A stretch of DNA of 64,000 bases from Rosenbergiella nectarea (GTDB lineage Bacteria > Pseudomonadota > Gammaproteobacteria > Enterobacterales > Enterobacteriaceae): the NCBI RefSeq assembly GCF_900111105.1, contig NZ_FOGC01000001.1, forward strand, positions 534,519 to 598,518, read 5' to 3'. Position numbers and translations under genes: made by a program. Under the pieces are notes generated by a model that was not told the DNA's origin, did no database searches, and was given only the letters and a program-made list of their open reading frames with translations. Position 1 is the first letter of the stretch; each line of letters opens with the position of its first letter. Positions 37,697 through 49,289 of the stretch are shown one piece after another.

Positions 37697-38890
37697 ATGC
37701 AACGATTAACGATACTGGGTTCTACCGGCTCGATAGGCACCAATACCTTGGATGTGGTGAGAGAAAATCCCGATCTATATAAGGTGAGTGCATTAGTCGG
37801 TGGAAAAAATTCGACTTTAATGGCAGAGCAGTGTGCAGAATTTCGACCAGATTACGTCGCGATGGCGGATGAAGAATCAGCTAACGCACTTCGTGAGAGA
37901 CTGGCTACATTGAAATTGACGGTTGATGTCTCTTCGGGAATACAGGCAGCGTCAGAATTAGCGGCTTTACCTGAAGTTGACCAAGTCATGTCATCCATCG
38001 TTGGCGCATCTGGACTCCTGCCTACACTCTCCGCGATCAAAGCAAGCAAACGCGTTCTATTAGCTAACAAAGAGTCCTTAGTGACGTGCGGCAAATTGTT
38101 TATGGATGCAGTCCATGACTTCAATGCGCGTTTGCTACCGGTAGATAGTGAACACAATGCTATTTTTCAGAGTTTACCTGAGACTTTACAGCAACAACTT
38201 GGGTATGGTGACCTAAGCGAAAATGGTGTGGATTCAATCATCCTTACGGGGTCAGGCGGGCCTTTTAGACAGACGCCAGTAGAAGAATTGGTAAATAAAA
38301 CGCCCGATCAAGCCTGTGCTCACCCTAATTGGTCAATGGGCAGAAAGATCTCCGTAGATTCTGCGACCATGATGAATAAAGGGCTGGAATATATTGAAGC
38401 AAGGTGGTTATTCAATGCCCAGCGCTCGCAGATGGAGGTCATCATTCATCCGCAATCAGTGATTCACTCTATGGTGCGTTATCGGGATGGGAGTGTTATT
38501 GCTCAGCTGGGGACACCGGATATGAAAACGCCGATTGCTCACTCAATGGCTTGGCCGAATCGCGTGAGTACCGGCGGCAAACCGTTAGATTTCACGCAGC
38601 TGCAGTCTCTGAGCTTCAATCAACCTGATTACCAACGCTACCCTTGCTTAGCACTGGCTATCGATGCGTGTGATGAAGGGCAGTCCTTTACAACGGCATT
38701 AAATGCAGTCAACGAAGTTGCTGTAGCCGCTTTTTTAGAAGGGCGAATTTTATTTACTGACGTTGCGGCACTTAATTCAGATATTTTAGGTCAAATACAC
38801 TTTAATGAGCCTAAGAGTATCGACGACGTTTTACAAATTGATGAAGAGAGTCGCGCCTTAGCGCGTCAACGGATAGAAAGACACTTCTAA
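37697..38890 (+). CDS. dxr: 1-deoxy-D-xylulose 5-phosphate reductoisomerase
   Basis: Dxr (IspC) is the second enzyme of the MEP isoprenoid pathway, converting DXP to MEP with NADPH; it is the fosmidomycin target. It has 397 residues. The NADPH motif is [16 protein letters not shown], the metal site [13 protein letters not shown], and the substrate loop [21 protein letters not shown]. The start is the ATG at 37697 with GGAAA upstream. uppS, a downstream isoprenoid enzyme, follows. Confidence 0.98.
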   Translation: MQRLTILGSTGSIGTNTLDVVRENPDLYKVSALVGGKNSTLMAEQCAEFRPDYVAMADEESANALRERLATLKLTVDVSSGIQAASELAALPEVDQVMSSIVGASGLLPTLSAIKASKRVLLANKESLVTCGKLFMDAVHDFNARLLPVDSEHNAIFQSLPETLQQQLGYGDLSENGVDSIILTGSGGPFRQTPVEELVNKTPDQACAHPNWSMGRKISVDSATMMNKGLEYIEARWLFNAQRSQMEVIIHPQSVIHSMVRYRDGSVIAQLGTPDMKTPIAHSMAWPNRVSTGGKPLDFTQLQSLSFNQPDYQRYPCLALAIDACDEGQSFTTALNAVNEVAVAAFLEGRILFTDVAALNSDILGQIHFNEPKSIDDVLQIDEESRALARQRIERHF

Positions 38891-39052
38891 GCCTTTTCAG
38901 CAGGGCAACAGATTTGTCGCTCTATGCGGAAAATGGTATAGTCGCTCGCCGTCTTTTTCTGATTTCACTCGTACTCTTAATTGATTGGAATAGGCTACCG
39001 GGAAAAAGTTGCGAATAAATCGATGCGTTTTTAATAGAGAGTAAAGCCCGAT

Positions 39053-39805
39053 ATGTTGTCACAAGGCCAAAATGAAGCAGAATGGCTACCTCAAGTTTTA
39101 CCACAACACGTTGCTATCATCATGGATGGGAACGGGCGTTGGGCGAAAAATCGCGGTAAATTAAGGGTGTCAGGCCATAAAGCTGGCGCCAAAGCAGTGA
39201 GGAAAACGGTGCGTTTTGCGGCTAAACACCACATTAAGGCGCTCACTCTTTATGCTTTTAGTAGCGAGAATTGGAGCCGTCCGGCTCAAGAAGTGACTGC
39301 GTTAATGGAACTTTTTATCTGGGCTTTAGAGAGCGAAGTAAAATCTTTACATAAAAATGATGTCCGCTTACGCGTGATTGGCGATACCTCAGGCTTTAAT
39401 AAAAAAATCCAAGACCGCATTACTAAAGCGGAAATGTTAACGGCAAATAATAGTGGGTTAACCTTAAACATAGCCGCGAACTATGGTGGACGTTGGGATG
39501 TCGTTCACGGCGTAAAACAGCTAGCGGAACAAGTGAAAAAGGGAGTACTACAACCAGAAGATATTACGGAAGATAGCTTGAACTCGCAGCTCTGCCTCTC
39601 GGACTTACCTGCAGTAGATCTCGTGATTAGAACCGGTGGTGAGTATCGAATTAGTAATTTCTTGATATGGCAAGTGGCGTACGCAGAGTTTTATTTTAGC
39701 CCGGTGCTTTGGCCCGATTTTGATGAACAAGAATTTCAAGGTGCTTTGGATGCTTTTTCCCAACGGGAACGCCGATTTGGCGGTGTTGTCTCCAATGAAT
39801 CTTAA
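39053..39805 (+). CDS. uppS: Undecaprenyl diphosphate synthase
   Basis: UppS (IspU) is the cis-prenyltransferase that builds the C55 carrier lipid for cell-wall synthesis. It has 250 residues. The catalytic Asp25 lies in AIIMDGNGRW, followed by SGHKAGA, LTLYAFSSENW and VDLVIRTGGEYRISNFLIWQ. In the last motif E. coli has His where Tyr stands here; other families vary at that position, so activity is expected. It is the first gene of the uppS-cdsA-rseP-bamA run. Confidence 0.97.
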   Translation: MLSQGQNEAEWLPQVLPQHVAIIMDGNGRWAKNRGKLRVSGHKAGAKAVRKTVRFAAKHHIKALTLYAFSSENWSRPAQEVTALMELFIWALESEVKSLHKNDVRLRVIGDTSGFNKKIQDRITKAEMLTANNSGLTLNIAANYGGRWDVVHGVKQLAEQVKKGVLQPEDITEDSLNSQLCLSDLPAVDLVIRTGGEYRISNFLIWQVAYAEFYFSPVLWPDFDEQEFQGALDAFSQRERRFGGVVSNES

Positions 39806-39820
39806 TATCCGGGGGTTTTT

Positions 39821-40678
39821 TTGTTAAAGTCTCGTCTCTTAACTGCAATAATTCTGATACCACTTGTTATTGCGGCACTTTTTTTCCTACCCGCCGACGG
39901 CTTTATTCTGGTCGTATTAGCCATCACTATGCTAGCTGCATGGGAGTGGGGACAGTTCGCAGGGCTTAAGACACCTTTGCAGCGTATTCTTTTAGCGTTG
40001 GTATTCGGATTGTTACTCGCGGGTATGGTGTTTATGCTCCCTCCCTATCAACGGGATATACACCAACCCTATGTCGCACTCTCATTGTGGATCTCACTGA
40101 GTTGGTGGTGTGTCGCACTGCTGATGGTACTTGCCTACCCAAAATCGAAAATTTTATGGGAACGCTCACGATTTTTACCTTTAATTTTCGGTGCCTTAAC
40201 ACTCGTTCCTTTTTTCTGGGGCATGCTGGTTCTACGCCAATATCATTATGATTTTGACCGTTACGCTGGTGCGTGGTGGCTGTTATTTGTCCTTCTCTTA
40301 GTGTGGGGCGCCGATTCAGGAGCCTACCTTTTTGGAAAGCTATTTGGTCGACATAAACTTGCGCCTAAAGTGTCACCGGGTAAGACGCTAGAAGGCTGTT
40401 TAGGTGGGTTAGCGACCTCTGCGGGGATTGCCTGGGTTTTCGCGTATTATGCGCCCCTCAACGTTGCGCCGACTAGCCTAATCTGTAGTGCAGTAGTTGC
40501 CGCGTTGGCTTCTGTGCTGGGTGATTTGACTGAGAGCATGTTCAAGCGTGCCTCAGGAATTAAAGATAGTGGCAACTTGATCCCAGGACACGGCGGTATT
40601 CTCGACAGAATCGATAGTTTGACGGCTGCAGTCCCCGTCTTTACTTGCGTGTTATTACTCATATTTCAGGTGAAATAA
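39821..40678 (+). CDS. cdsA: Phosphatidate cytidylyltransferase
   Basis: CdsA makes CDP-diacylglycerol, the precursor of all phospholipids, at the inner membrane. The 285-residue, multi-spanning protein shows the family signature SPGKTLEGCLGGL and ESMFKRASGIKDSGNLIPGHGGILDRIDSL near the C-terminus. It starts at a TTG (39821) with CGGGGG upstream, giving MLKSRL as in E. coli. It is closely spaced after uppS and before rseP. Confidence 0.97.
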   Translation: MLKSRLLTAIILIPLVIAALFFLPADGFILVVLAITMLAAWEWGQFAGLKTPLQRILLALVFGLLLAGMVFMLPPYQRDIHQPYVALSLWISLSWWCVALLMVLAYPKSKILWERSRFLPLIFGALTLVPFFWGMLVLRQYHYDFDRYAGAWWLLFVLLLVWGADSGAYLFGKLFGRHKLAPKVSPGKTLEGCLGGLATSAGIAWVFAYYAPLNVAPTSLICSAVVAALASVLGDLTESMFKRASGIKDSGNLIPGHGGILDRIDSLTAAVPVFTCVLLLIFQVK

Positions 40679-40689
40679 GGAGTTAACCT

Positions 40690-42039
40690 TTGGGAAGTTT
40701 TTTCTGGAGTCTTGCAGCCTTTATTGTTGCTATAGCGATTCTTATTACTGTCCACGAATTTGGACATTTTTGGGTAGCGCGGCGTTGTGGAGTTTGGGTT
40801 GAACGCTTTTCAATAGGTTTTGGCCCCGCCATCTGGCGACGTAAGGACAAGCAAGGGACTGAGTTTGTTATCGCGATTATTCCCCTTGGCGGCTACGTTA
40901 AGATGCTGGATAGCCGCGTTGAAACCGTTCCAGAAAACCGCCGTCACGAAGCATTTGACTTTAAAACCGTGGGGCAACGTAGTGCCATTATTGCAGCGGG
41001 GCCGGTGGCAAATTTCCTGTTTGCGATAGTGGCCTATTGGTTAGTTTTCATGCATGGCGTTCCGGCAGTCAAACCCATTATCGGGCAGGTAATGAGTGGC
41101 TCAATCGCTGAGCAATCTCATTTGGTGGCTGGGACGGAACTAAAATCGATAGATGGTATCGAAACGCCTGACTGGGATGCTGCACGTTTAGCCTTGATAT
41201 CAAAAATTGGTGATCCTTCTGCTGAACTAATGGTAACGCTGAGTGGTCAACAGGGGCAGATCGAAAAACATGTCGATTTAAGACAGTGGAAATTTGACCC
41301 TGAAAAGCAGGATCCGTTGGTCGCATTAGGCTTGATTCCGGTTCAACCAAAAATAGAACAAGTGCTCGCCCAAGTGCAAAAAAATTCTCCAGCTGATAAA
41401 GCAGGTTTGCAAGCTGGCGATAGGATCGCTAAAGTCAACGGTCAGCAGGTGAACGATTGGGCCTTTTTTGCCAAGGTGATTAAAGACAGTCCACAACAGC
41501 CGTTGAAAGTTGACGTCGAGCGCGGGGGAAGTTTGGTGGCGTTGACCTTAACGCCAGAAGCTAAGCCGGGCTCAAGTAAAGAAGGCTTTGCAGGGGTAAT
41601 ACCTCGTGTTGAACCGCTACCGGATGCTTATAAAACCGAGCACCGTTACGGTCCATTATCTGCCTTGGCAGAGGCCACGACTAAATCCTGGCAACTGATA
41701 AAGCTTACTGTGACAATGCTTGGTAAGTTAGTGTTAGGCGATATCAAGCTGAATAGCCTTAGCGGTCCAATTTCGATTGCACAAGGTGCAGGGGCTTCAG
41801 CGGGTTATGGTATGATTTACTATTTAATGTTTTTGGCATTAATTAGTGTGAATTTAGGGATTATCAACTTAGTTCCCTTACCTGTGTTAGATGGAGGTCA
41901 CTTACTCTTCCTCTTGATTGAGAAAATCAAAGGCGGAGCAGTGTCAGAGCGAGTTCAGGCGTTCAGTTATCGTATTGGTTCAGTACTACTAATACTGTTA
42001 ATGGGCCTGGCACTTTTCAATGATTTCTCTCGCTTGTAG
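40690..42039 (+). CDS. rseP: Site-2 protease RseP
   Basis: RseP is the inner-membrane zinc metalloprotease that cuts RseA to release sigma-E and clears signal peptides. It has 449 residues. The HEFGH zinc motif is in the first transmembrane segment (22-26), two periplasmic PDZ domains lie at about 110-300, and the second active-site motif [12 protein letters not shown] lies near 400. The start is a TTG (40690) with AAGGAG 7 nt upstream. Together with degP and bamA it forms the sigma-E envelope theme of the window. Confidence 0.97.
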   Translation: MGSFFWSLAAFIVAIAILITVHEFGHFWVARRCGVWVERFSIGFGPAIWRRKDKQGTEFVIAIIPLGGYVKMLDSRVETVPENRRHEAFDFKTVGQRSAIIAAGPVANFLFAIVAYWLVFMHGVPAVKPIIGQVMSGSIAEQSHLVAGTELKSIDGIETPDWDAARLALISKIGDPSAELMVTLSGQQGQIEKHVDLRQWKFDPEKQDPLVALGLIPVQPKIEQVLAQVQKNSPADKAGLQAGDRIAKVNGQQVNDWAFFAKVIKDSPQQPLKVDVERGGSLVALTLTPEAKPGSSKEGFAGVIPRVEPLPDAYKTEHRYGPLSALAEATTKSWQLIKLTVTMLGKLVLGDIKLNSLSGPISIAQGAGASAGYGMIYYLMFLALISVNLGIINLVPLPVLDGGHLLFLLIEKIKGGAVSERVQAFSYRIGSVLLILLMGLALFNDFSRL

Positions 42040-42085
42040 ACGATAATCTACTTGTGAGGATTAGTTAGGAACACGCAAAAAAACG

Positions 42086-44500
42086 ATGGCGATGAAAAAA
42101 TTGCTCATAGCGTCGCTGCTGTTCAGCAGCGCCACCGTGTACGGTGCAGACGATTTCGTGGTGAGAGACATTCATTTCGAAGGCCTGCAGCGAGTCGCTG
42201 TCGGCGCGGCCCTGCTCAGTATGCCGGTACGTGTTGGTGATACAGTCAACGACGATGACATTAAAAACAGTATTCGTTCCCTCTTTGCGACGGGTAACTT
42301 TGAAGACGTTCAGGTATTGCGTGATGGTAATAACCTGATTGTTCAAGTCAAAGAACGCCCGACGATTGCAAGTATTACCTTTTCAGGTAATAAGGCAGTC
42401 AAAGAGGACCAACTTAAACAAAACCTAGAGGCTTCTGGAGTCCGTGTCGGCGAAGCGCTTGACCGCACGACTATCTCCTCTATTGAGAAGGGACTTGAAG
42501 ACTTCTACTACAGTGTCGGTAAGTATACCGCTAGCGTTAAGGCTATCGTTACGCCACTGCCACGTAACCGCGTCGATCTCAAATTTGTCTTCTCTGAAGG
42601 TGTTTCTGCCAAAATTCAGCAGATCAATATCGTAGGGAATAAGGCATTTAGCTCTGACGAGCTAATTTCGCGCTTCCAATTACGTGATGATGTACCGTGG
42701 TGGAACCTCGTTGCTGATCAGAAATATCAGAAACAAAAACTTGCCGGTGACTTAGAAACCCTACGCAGTTTTTATTTAGACCGTGGTTATGCACGTTTTA
42801 ATATCGACTCGACCCAAGTGAGTTTAACCCCTGATAAGAAGGGTATTTATATTACTGTCAACATTAACGAAGGCAGCCAATATAAAATTGCCGGTGTTGA
42901 TGTTAACGGAAGCATGGCCGGTCACTCAGCTGAAATTGAAAAGCTGGCTAAAATTGAGCCAGGTGAACTTTACAACGGTGCCAAGGTTACGCAGATTGAA
43001 GATAACATCAAAAAACTGCTGGGCAACTATGGTTACGCGTATCCACGTGTGATGACTCAACCTGAGATCAACGATACGGATAAGACCGTTAAACTGCATA
43101 TCAGTGTTGATTCGGGTAATCGTTTCTACGTCCGTAAAATTCGCTTTGAAGGTAATACCACGTCTAAAGATTCAGTCTTACGTCGCGAAATGCGTCAAAT
43201 GGAAGGGTCTTGGCTAGGAAGCGGACTTGTCGACCAAGGTAAAGAGCGTTTAAACCGTACCGGTTACTTTGAAACCGTTGATGTCGATACACAACGTGTT
43301 CCAGGTTCCGCTGACCAAGTTGATGTTGTCTATAAGGTTAAAGAACGCAATACAGGTACCTTTAACATCGGTGTGGGCTACGGTACTGAAAGTGGCGTCA
43401 GCTTCCAAGTGGGTGTTACACAAGATAACTGGATGGGAACAGGTAACACTGTAGGGATTAGTGGGACGAAAAACGACTACCAAACCTACGCTGAGCTTTC
43501 CATGACTGACCCGTACTTTACCGTTGACGGAGTGAGTTTAGGTGGGCGCCTATTCTATAACGACTTCAAAGCTGACGATGCAGACCTGTCTGACTATACC
43601 AATAGAAGTTATGGCTTAGATGGAACCTTAGGTTTCCCGATTAACGAAGACAACTCCTTACGTGTTGGCCTGGGTTATGTGCATAACGATCTGTCTGACA
43701 TGCAACCGCAAGTCGCGATGTGGCGTTATTTTAAATCAGTAGGCAAAAACTTCCCTACCAGTAATGACGACAGCGATTACTCTACTGATGACTTCACCCT
43801 TAATCTGGGCTGGACTTATAACACACTTGATCGTGGATTCTTCCCAACATCGGGTAACCAGACCAATGTGAACGGTAAAGTCACGATTCCTGGATCGGAT
43901 AACAAGTTCTACAAAGTGACGCTGGATAGCCAACAATATGTCCCACTTGATAAGGACCGTACTTGGGTCCTATTAGGTCGTGGTCGCTTAGGATACGGCG
44001 ATGGGCTAGGCGGTAAAGAGATGCCGTTCTATGAGAACTTCTATGCAGGGGGTTCAAGCACTGTTCGTGGTTTCCAATCGAACACTATCGGACCGAAAGC
44101 CGCTTACTATAACTACGGTTCTTCTTCAAATTGTGATAATTCAACCAGCGCAATTTGTAAGTCGAATGATGCGGTGGGCGGTAACGCGATGGCAGTGGCG
44201 AGTTTAGAACTTATTACTCCGACTCCGTTTGTCAGCGAAAAATACTCTAACTCGTTAAGAACCTCTGTCTTTGTTGATGCGGGGACGGTTTGGGATACTA
44301 ACTGGGACGATACTGCACAAATGCGTGCGCTAGGCATTCCTGACTACAGCAAACCAGGCAACATTCGCGTTTCGTCGGGTGTCGCTCTACAATGGATGTC
44401 TCCGCTTGGACCACTTGTATTCTCTTATGCACTACCGATTAAGAAATACGAAGGCGACAAATCGGAACAGTTCCAGTTTAATATCGGTAAAACGTGGTAA
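42086..44500 (+). CDS. bamA: Outer membrane protein assembly factor BamA
   Basis: BamA is the core of the BAM machine that inserts beta-barrels in the outer membrane. It has 804 residues. It has a signal peptide identical in style to E. coli ([21 protein letters not shown]), five POTRA domains (about 21-420) and a 16-strand barrel. The essential loop-6 motif VRGFQSN is intact. The nearby extracellular part, with a Cys pair in [14 protein letters not shown], is shorter and different from E. coli, as expected for a surface-exposed loop. skp follows. Confidence 0.97.
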   Translation: MAMKKLLIASLLFSSATVYGADDFVVRDIHFEGLQRVAVGAALLSMPVRVGDTVNDDDIKNSIRSLFATGNFEDVQVLRDGNNLIVQVKERPTIASITFSGNKAVKEDQLKQNLEASGVRVGEALDRTTISSIEKGLEDFYYSVGKYTASVKAIVTPLPRNRVDLKFVFSEGVSAKIQQINIVGNKAFSSDELISRFQLRDDVPWWNLVADQKYQKQKLAGDLETLRSFYLDRGYARFNIDSTQVSLTPDKKGIYITVNINEGSQYKIAGVDVNGSMAGHSAEIEKLAKIEPGELYNGAKVTQIEDNIKKLLGNYGYAYPRVMTQPEINDTDKTVKLHISVDSGNRFYVRKIRFEGNTTSKDSVLRREMRQMEGSWLGSGLVDQGKERLNRTGYFETVDVDTQRVPGSADQVDVVYKVKERNTGTFNIGVGYGTESGVSFQVGVTQDNWMGTGNTVGISGTKNDYQTYAELSMTDPYFTVDGVSLGGRLFYNDFKADDADLSDYTNRSYGLDGTLGFPINEDNSLRVGLGYVHNDLSDMQPQVAMWRYFKSVGKNFPTSNDDSDYSTDDFTLNLGWTYNTLDRGFFPTSGNQTNVNGKVTIPGSDNKFYKVTLDSQQYVPLDKDRTWVLLGRGRLGYGDGLGGKEMPFYENFYAGGSSTVRGFQSNTIGPKAAYYNYGSSSNCDNSTSAICKSNDAVGGNAMAVASLELITPTPFVSEKYSNSLRTSVFVDAGTVWDTNWDDTAQMRALGIPDYSKPGNIRVSSGVALQWMSPLGPLVFSYALPIKKYEGDKSEQFQFNIGKTW

Positions 44501-44599
44501 TATATTATCGGTAAATCAATTGCGATGGCAGGGAATTCTCCCTGTCATTTTGCATAAAATGGTGTTTTACGCACTCAAGGTAATGGAAAGGAGTATATA

Positions 44600-45094
44600 G
44601 TGAAAAAGTTGTTATGTGCCGCGGGTCTTGGATTGGCATTAGCTGCATCAGCTGCACAAGCTGCTGATAAAATTGCAGTAGTGAACGTCTCCAATATTTT
44701 CCAACAATTACCCCAACGTGCAACCGTTGCGAAGCAATTGGAAAATGAGTTCAAAGGTCGTGCGACTGATCTTCAAGCACAAGAGCGTGCTATCCAAGCT
44801 CAAATGCAGAACTTGCAACGTAATGGTTCAACCATGAAAGCAAGCGAGCGTTCAAGCTTAGAGAAAGACATCATGGCTAAGCGTCAAAGCTTTGAGAACA
44901 AAGCACAAGCTTTTGAACAAGACAACCGTCGTCGTCAAATGGAAGAGCGTAACAAGATTCTCTCTAACATCCAAACTGCAGTGAAGAAAGTTGCGGATGA
45001 TGAAGGCTATGACGTAGTTTTAGATACCAACTCAGTTGCTTATGCAGCGAATTCTAAAGACATCACTGCTGATGTGCTGAAACAGGTTAAATAA
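44600..45094 (+). CDS. skp: Periplasmic chaperone Skp
   Basis: Skp is a trimeric jellyfish-shaped chaperone that holds unfolded outer-membrane proteins on the way to BamA. It has 164 residues with a Sec signal (cleaved after AAQA) and long charged helices (about 45-125, [24 protein letters not shown] heptads). It starts at a GTG (44600) after GGAAAGGAG, as in E. coli. lpxD follows after three bases. Confidence 0.96.
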   Translation: MKKLLCAAGLGLALAASAAQAADKIAVVNVSNIFQQLPQRATVAKQLENEFKGRATDLQAQERAIQAQMQNLQRNGSTMKASERSSLEKDIMAKRQSFENKAQAFEQDNRRRQMEERNKILSNIQTAVKKVADDEGYDVVLDTNSVAYAANSKDITADVLKQVK

Positions 45095-45097
45095 CCG

Positions 45098-46129
45098 ATG
45101 GCATCTATTAGTCTGGCTGAACTAGCCCGCCAATTAGATGCAACGGTGCATGGAGATGGCGATATCGCCATCTCCGGCATTGCGTCGATGCAATCTGCGG
45201 GTGCCGAACAGATCACTTTTCTCGCAAACAGTCGCTACCGCGAGCAACTCTCTCAGTGCAACGCTGCAGCTGTGGTGCTGACGGAAGCTGATTTAGAATT
45301 TTGTCACAGTGCGGCATTAGTGGTTAATAACCCCTACCTTACTTATGCGAAATTAGCGCAAATTTTAGATACGACACCTCAACCAGCAGAAAACATTGCA
45401 CCCTCTGCCGTTATCGCGAGTGACGTTTCATTAGGTAATAACGTCTCTATAGGCGCTAATGCTGTCATAGAGTCAGGTGTGGTGTTAGGGGATAATGTCG
45501 TGATTGGCCCAGGCTGTTTTGTCGGGAAAAAGACGACAATCGGATCCCATACGCGGCTGTGGGCAAACGTATCGATTTATCATGAAATCAAAATTGGTAG
45601 CCATTGCTTAATTCAGTCTGGCACCGTGATCGGTGCAGATGGATTCGGTTACGCAAACGATCGAGGCAATTGGATAAAAATCCCTCAGCTCGGTACCGTT
45701 GTGATTGGCGACCGTGTTGAAATTGGCGCATGTACGACAATCGATCGCGGCGCGTTAGATAATACGCAAATCGGTAATGGTGTGATTATCGATAATCAAT
45801 GTCAGATTGCACATAATGTCATTATTGGCGACAATACCGCAGTGGCGGGTGGTGTCATCATGGCAGGTAGCTTAAAAATTGGACGTTACTGCATGATTGG
45901 CGGCGCTAGTGTCATCAATGGCCACATGGAAATTTGTGATAAAGTAACGGTAACAGGAATGGGAATGGTCATGCGGCCAATCACCGAGCCAGGCATCTAT
46001 TCTTCAGGTATTCCGTTACAATCTAATAAGCAGTGGCGTAAGACTGCTGCATTGGTCATGAACATCAATGAGATCAATAAACGTTTGAAAACGCTCGAAC
46101 GTCAAGCTACCTCGAACAGCGACACTTAA
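45098..46129 (+). CDS. lpxD: UDP-3-O-(3-hydroxymyristoyl)glucosamine N-acyltransferase
   Basis: LpxD adds the second hydroxyacyl chain in lipid A synthesis using acyl-ACP. It has 343 residues. The uridine-binding N-terminal domain (1-100) is followed by a left-handed beta-helix of hexapeptide repeats (100-310) with the catalytic His region [10 protein letters not shown], and an ACP-binding C-terminal helix. It starts at an ATG three bases after skp and is likely coupled. Confidence 0.97.
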   Translation: MASISLAELARQLDATVHGDGDIAISGIASMQSAGAEQITFLANSRYREQLSQCNAAAVVLTEADLEFCHSAALVVNNPYLTYAKLAQILDTTPQPAENIAPSAVIASDVSLGNNVSIGANAVIESGVVLGDNVVIGPGCFVGKKTTIGSHTRLWANVSIYHEIKIGSHCLIQSGTVIGADGFGYANDRGNWIKIPQLGTVVIGDRVEIGACTTIDRGALDNTQIGNGVIIDNQCQIAHNVIIGDNTAVAGGVIMAGSLKIGRYCMIGGASVINGHMEICDKVTVTGMGMVMRPITEPGIYSSGIPLQSNKQWRKTAALVMNINEINKRLKTLERQATSNSDT

Positions 46130-46267
46130 GAGCCAAAGGCCATCCTCACGTCATCGTTGCATAATTATATAAACAATGAAATGTGCGCGGCCTGTTTACC
46201 CTTTGCGACCGATTAACTTTTTTTATCGTGTCGTTTTTTGCTAACATTTTAGAGCAGGAAGAGTATC

Positions 46268-46723
46268 TTGACTACTGAAACACATACTCTGGCGATTGAA
46301 GAGATCTTTGATCTACTTCCACACCGCTATCCGTTTTTACTCGTTGATCGCGTTTTAGATTTTGAACCACATACTTTTTTGCGTGCGGTTAAAAATGTCA
46401 GTGTTAATGAACCGTTCTTCCAAGGTCACTTCCCCGGTAAGCCTATTTTTCCAGGCGTATTGATTCTGGAAGCGATGGCACAAGCCACAGGGATCCTCGC
46501 GTTTAAAAGCGTGGGGGGTCTAGAGCCTGGTGAACTGTACTATTTTGCTGGTATCGATAACGCGCGCTTTAAAAAGCCTGTTGTCCCTGGTGATCAGATG
46601 GTGATGGAAGTCACGTTTGAAAAAACTCGCCGTGGACTGACTCGCTTCAAAGGGGTCGCAACCGTTGACGGTAAAGTCGTCTGTGAAGCGACTATGATGT
46701 GTGCCCGTAGCCGGGAGGCGTAA
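46268..46723 (+). CDS. fabZ: 3-hydroxyacyl-[acyl-carrier-protein] dehydratase FabZ
   Basis: FabZ dehydrates 3-hydroxyacyl-ACP in fatty-acid elongation and competes with LpxA for the same substrate pool. It has 151 residues in a hot-dog fold. The catalytic His is in [20 protein letters not shown], with the Glu in the following helix. It starts at a TTG (46268) with AGGAAGAG upstream, as in E. coli. Confidence 0.97.
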   Translation: MTTETHTLAIEEIFDLLPHRYPFLLVDRVLDFEPHTFLRAVKNVSVNEPFFQGHFPGKPIFPGVLILEAMAQATGILAFKSVGGLEPGELYYFAGIDNARFKKPVVPGDQMVMEVTFEKTRRGLTRFKGVATVDGKVVCEATMMCARSREA

Positions 46724-46724
46724 A

Positions 46725-47513
46725 GTGATTGATCAATCAGCTCGCATCCATCCCACCGCAATTGTCGAAGAAGGTGCTAAAATCGGCCCTGAAGTGACGA
46801 TTGGTCCCTTTTCAATCATTGGAAAGAATGTCGAAATCGGTGCCAGAACGGTATTGAAATCTCACGTGGTGGTCAATGGTTTCACGCAGATAGGACAAGA
46901 TAATCTCATCTTCCAATTTACGTCTGTTGGTGAAGTTAACCAAGATCTAAAATATGCGGGAGAGGATACTAAGCTGATCATCGGTGATCATAATAGTATT
47001 CGTGAAGGCTGTTCTATTCACCGTGGTAGTGTGCAAGGAGGAGGTGTTACCCGAATCGGTAATCATAACCTTCTGATGGGGAATACCCATGTTGGGCATG
47101 ATGGGCTGATTGGTAATCACTGTATTTTTGCTAACAATGCTACCCTTGCCGGGCATGTAACAGTGGATGATCACGCTATCATTGGTGGAATGACCGCAGT
47201 GCATCAATGGTGCACTATTGGTGCTCACGTGATGGTTGGTGGTTGCTCTGGGGTGGTACAAGATGTTCCACCTTATGTGATTGCACAGGGTAATCACGCT
47301 TCACCTTATGGTATCAATATCGAAGGTCTAAAACGCCGCGGTTTCAGTAAGGAAGCTCTACACGCAATTCGTAATGCTTATAAATTACTTTACCGCAGTG
47401 GCCGACCTCTCGAAGAGGTTAAGCCAGAAATCGCTGCCTTGGCTCAAGAACACAGTGAAGTTCAACCTTTCTATGATTTCTTCGCTCGCTCGACACGCGG
47501 TCTAATACGATAA
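46725..47513 (+). CDS. lpxA: UDP-N-acetylglucosamine acyltransferase LpxA
   Basis: LpxA performs the first step of lipid A synthesis, transferring hydroxymyristate to UDP-GlcNAc. It has 262 residues. The hexapeptide beta-helix runs to about 190, with the catalytic base His in [12 protein letters not shown], and helical C-terminal domain ending [11 protein letters not shown]. The GTG at 46725 has GGGAGG upstream and gives the E. coli length; it lies one base after the fabZ stop. Starting eight codons earlier inside fabZ is rejected. Confidence 0.96.
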   Translation: MIDQSARIHPTAIVEEGAKIGPEVTIGPFSIIGKNVEIGARTVLKSHVVVNGFTQIGQDNLIFQFTSVGEVNQDLKYAGEDTKLIIGDHNSIREGCSIHRGSVQGGGVTRIGNHNLLMGNTHVGHDGLIGNHCIFANNATLAGHVTVDDHAIIGGMTAVHQWCTIGAHVMVGGCSGVVQDVPPYVIAQGNHASPYGINIEGLKRRGFSKEALHAIRNAYKLLYRSGRPLEEVKPEIAALAQEHSEVQPFYDFFARSTRGLIR

Positions 47514-47522
47514 AAGGTTCTC

Positions 47523-48665
47523 ATGCGCCCTTTGACTGTTGCCCTTATCGCCGGAGAAACCTCCGGCGATATTTTAGGTGCCGGATTAATCCGTTCGCTT
47601 AAACAAAAAAATCCAAATATCCGATTCGTTGGGGTCGCTGGCCCGCTCATGCAAGCTGAAGGTTGCGAGGCATGGTACGAAATGGAAGAGTTGGCGGTAA
47701 TGGGTATTGTCGAGGTACTGGGCCGTTTAAGAAGGTTGCTGCACATCCGTCGTGAGTTAACTGAGCGGTTGACGGCGCTTAAGCCTGATGTTTTCGTTGG
47801 TATTGACGCCCCCGATTTCAATATTCCCTTAGAAGGTAAATTAAAGCGAGCAGGGATCCCGACCATTCACTATGTCAGTCCCTCTGTTTGGGCATGGCGT
47901 CAAAAAAGAGTCTTCAAAATAGGTCGCAATACTGACTTGGTGTTAGCTTTTCTACCTTTCGAAAAAGCCTTTTACGATCGTTTTGATGTGCCTTGCCAAT
48001 TTATCGGCCATAAAATGGCGGACGATATCGCCCTGCACCCTGATAAGTTAGCGGCGAGACAGACGTTAAATATTCCCCCTCAAGCCCGCTGCTTAGCACT
48101 ACTTCCCGGCAGTCGCTCGAGTGAGGTTGACATGCTGAGTGCAGATTTTATCCGTGCAGCGGTCTTGCTAAGAGAGCGTTACCCCGATCTTGAAATTATC
48201 GTTCCTGCCGCCAATGCACATCGTGCCGAGCAATTCCTTGCCATCAAGCAGGAGGTCGCGCCGACGTTATCGCTAAATTTGGTTGAGGGGAAAGCGCGTG
48301 AAGTGATGATCGCGAGCGATGCAGCAATATTGGCTTCGGGTACTGCGGCATTAGAATGTATGTTAGCGAAATGTCCAATGGTCGTTGGCTATCGAATGAA
48401 GCCTTTTACTTTCTGGCTGGCAAAACGATTAGTGAAAACAGAATGGGTATCCTTACCCAACCTTCTCGCTGGCAGGGAATTGGTGAAAGAGCTGCTTCAA
48501 GAAGAGTGTACCCCCCAACATTTAGCCACAGCGCTTGAGCCGTTGTTGCATGACAGCACCGAGCGGCAGGAGCTGCTCGCAACTTTTCAAACATTGCATC
48601 AGCAAATACGTTGGGATGCTGATAATCAAGCTGCACAAGCAGTACTGGAACTTATCGATGCCTGA
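47523..48665 (+). CDS. lpxB: Lipid-A-disaccharide synthase
   Basis: LpxB condenses UDP-2,3-diacylglucosamine and lipid X into the disaccharide core of lipid A, a GT19 family peripheral membrane enzyme. It has 380 residues. Signature segments are [14 protein letters not shown] at the N-terminus, [15 protein letters not shown] [24 protein letters not shown] and [21 protein letters not shown]. It follows lpxA by nine bases and overlaps rnhB by eight. Confidence 0.97.
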   Translation: MRPLTVALIAGETSGDILGAGLIRSLKQKNPNIRFVGVAGPLMQAEGCEAWYEMEELAVMGIVEVLGRLRRLLHIRRELTERLTALKPDVFVGIDAPDFNIPLEGKLKRAGIPTIHYVSPSVWAWRQKRVFKIGRNTDLVLAFLPFEKAFYDRFDVPCQFIGHKMADDIALHPDKLAARQTLNIPPQARCLALLPGSRSSEVDMLSADFIRAAVLLRERYPDLEIIVPAANAHRAEQFLAIKQEVAPTLSLNLVEGKAREVMIASDAAILASGTAALECMLAKCPMVVGYRMKPFTFWLAKRLVKTEWVSLPNLLAGRELVKELLQEECTPQHLATALEPLLHDSTERQELLATFQTLHQQIRWDADNQAAQAVLELIDA

Positions 48666-49257
48666 GTTAGTTTACCCCATCGCCCACTGTATTGCTGGTG
48701 TTGATGAAGTGGGACGTGGACCTTTGGTGGGCGCTGTTGTCACGGCTGCAGTCATTCTAGATCCCAATAGACCTATTTTGGGATTAGCGGACTCGAAAAA
48801 AATAAGTGAAAAGAAACGGCTGATGTTATGCAGCGAAATCAAGGAAAAAGCGTTATCTTGGTCGATTGGTCGTGCAGAGCCGCAAGAGATTGACCAGCTC
48901 AATATCCTTCATGCTACGATGCTTGCAATGCAGCGTGCCGTGACCGGGCTTTCAATTACGCCTGACTTTGTATTGATTGATGGTAATCGTTGTCCAGCCT
49001 TATCAATGCCTGCTCAAGCGGTGGTGAAGGGCGATAGTTTAGTGGCTGAGATCAGTGCGGCTTCTATTATCGCGAAGGTTACTCGAGACCACGAAATGGC
49101 GTTACTCGATGAGCAATACCCACAGTATGGATTTGCTCAGCATAAAGGCTATCCTACCGCTAAGCATCTTGAGCAATTGGCACGTTTTGGTCCAATTCCT
49201 GAACATCGTCGCAGTTTTGCGCCGGTCAGAAATATATTGGCCGCCCTGTCAAACTAA
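48658..49257 (+). CDS. rnhB: Ribonuclease HII
   Basis: RnhB cuts RNA in RNA-DNA hybrids and starts removal of misincorporated ribonucleotides. It has 199 residues. The motif [16 protein letters not shown] contains the two catalytic acids; VLIDGN and AKVTRD supply the others. The ATG at 48658 overlaps the end of lpxB by eight bases, suggesting coupling, and gives the family-length product; longer upstream extensions lie inside lpxB. Confidence 0.95.
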   Translation: MPELVYPIAHCIAGVDEVGRGPLVGAVVTAAVILDPNRPILGLADSKKISEKKRLMLCSEIKEKALSWSIGRAEPQEIDQLNILHATMLAMQRAVTGLSITPDFVLIDGNRCPALSMPAQAVVKGDSLVAEISAASIIAKVTRDHEMALLDEQYPQYGFAQHKGYPTAKHLEQLARFGPIPEHRRSFAPVRNILAALSN

Positions 49258-49289
49258 TCAGAGAACGGTAAACCCGATAAGCGAGCATT

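Noticed and set aside
39641..39670. His to Tyr change in the RTGGE(H)RISNFL motif of UppS as a possible loss of function.
   Set aside because: The position varies (Gln, Met, His) among cis-prenyltransferases and all other catalytic residues are present.
46130..46267. Possible gene or promoter in the lpxD-fabZ gap.
   Set aside because: No frame with a start is present and no promoter match was convincing; the gap also exists in E. coli.
47083..47110. Active-site changes in LpxA around the catalytic His.
   Set aside because: The two His of the NxHxxHD segment are conserved; only neighbouring residues differ.
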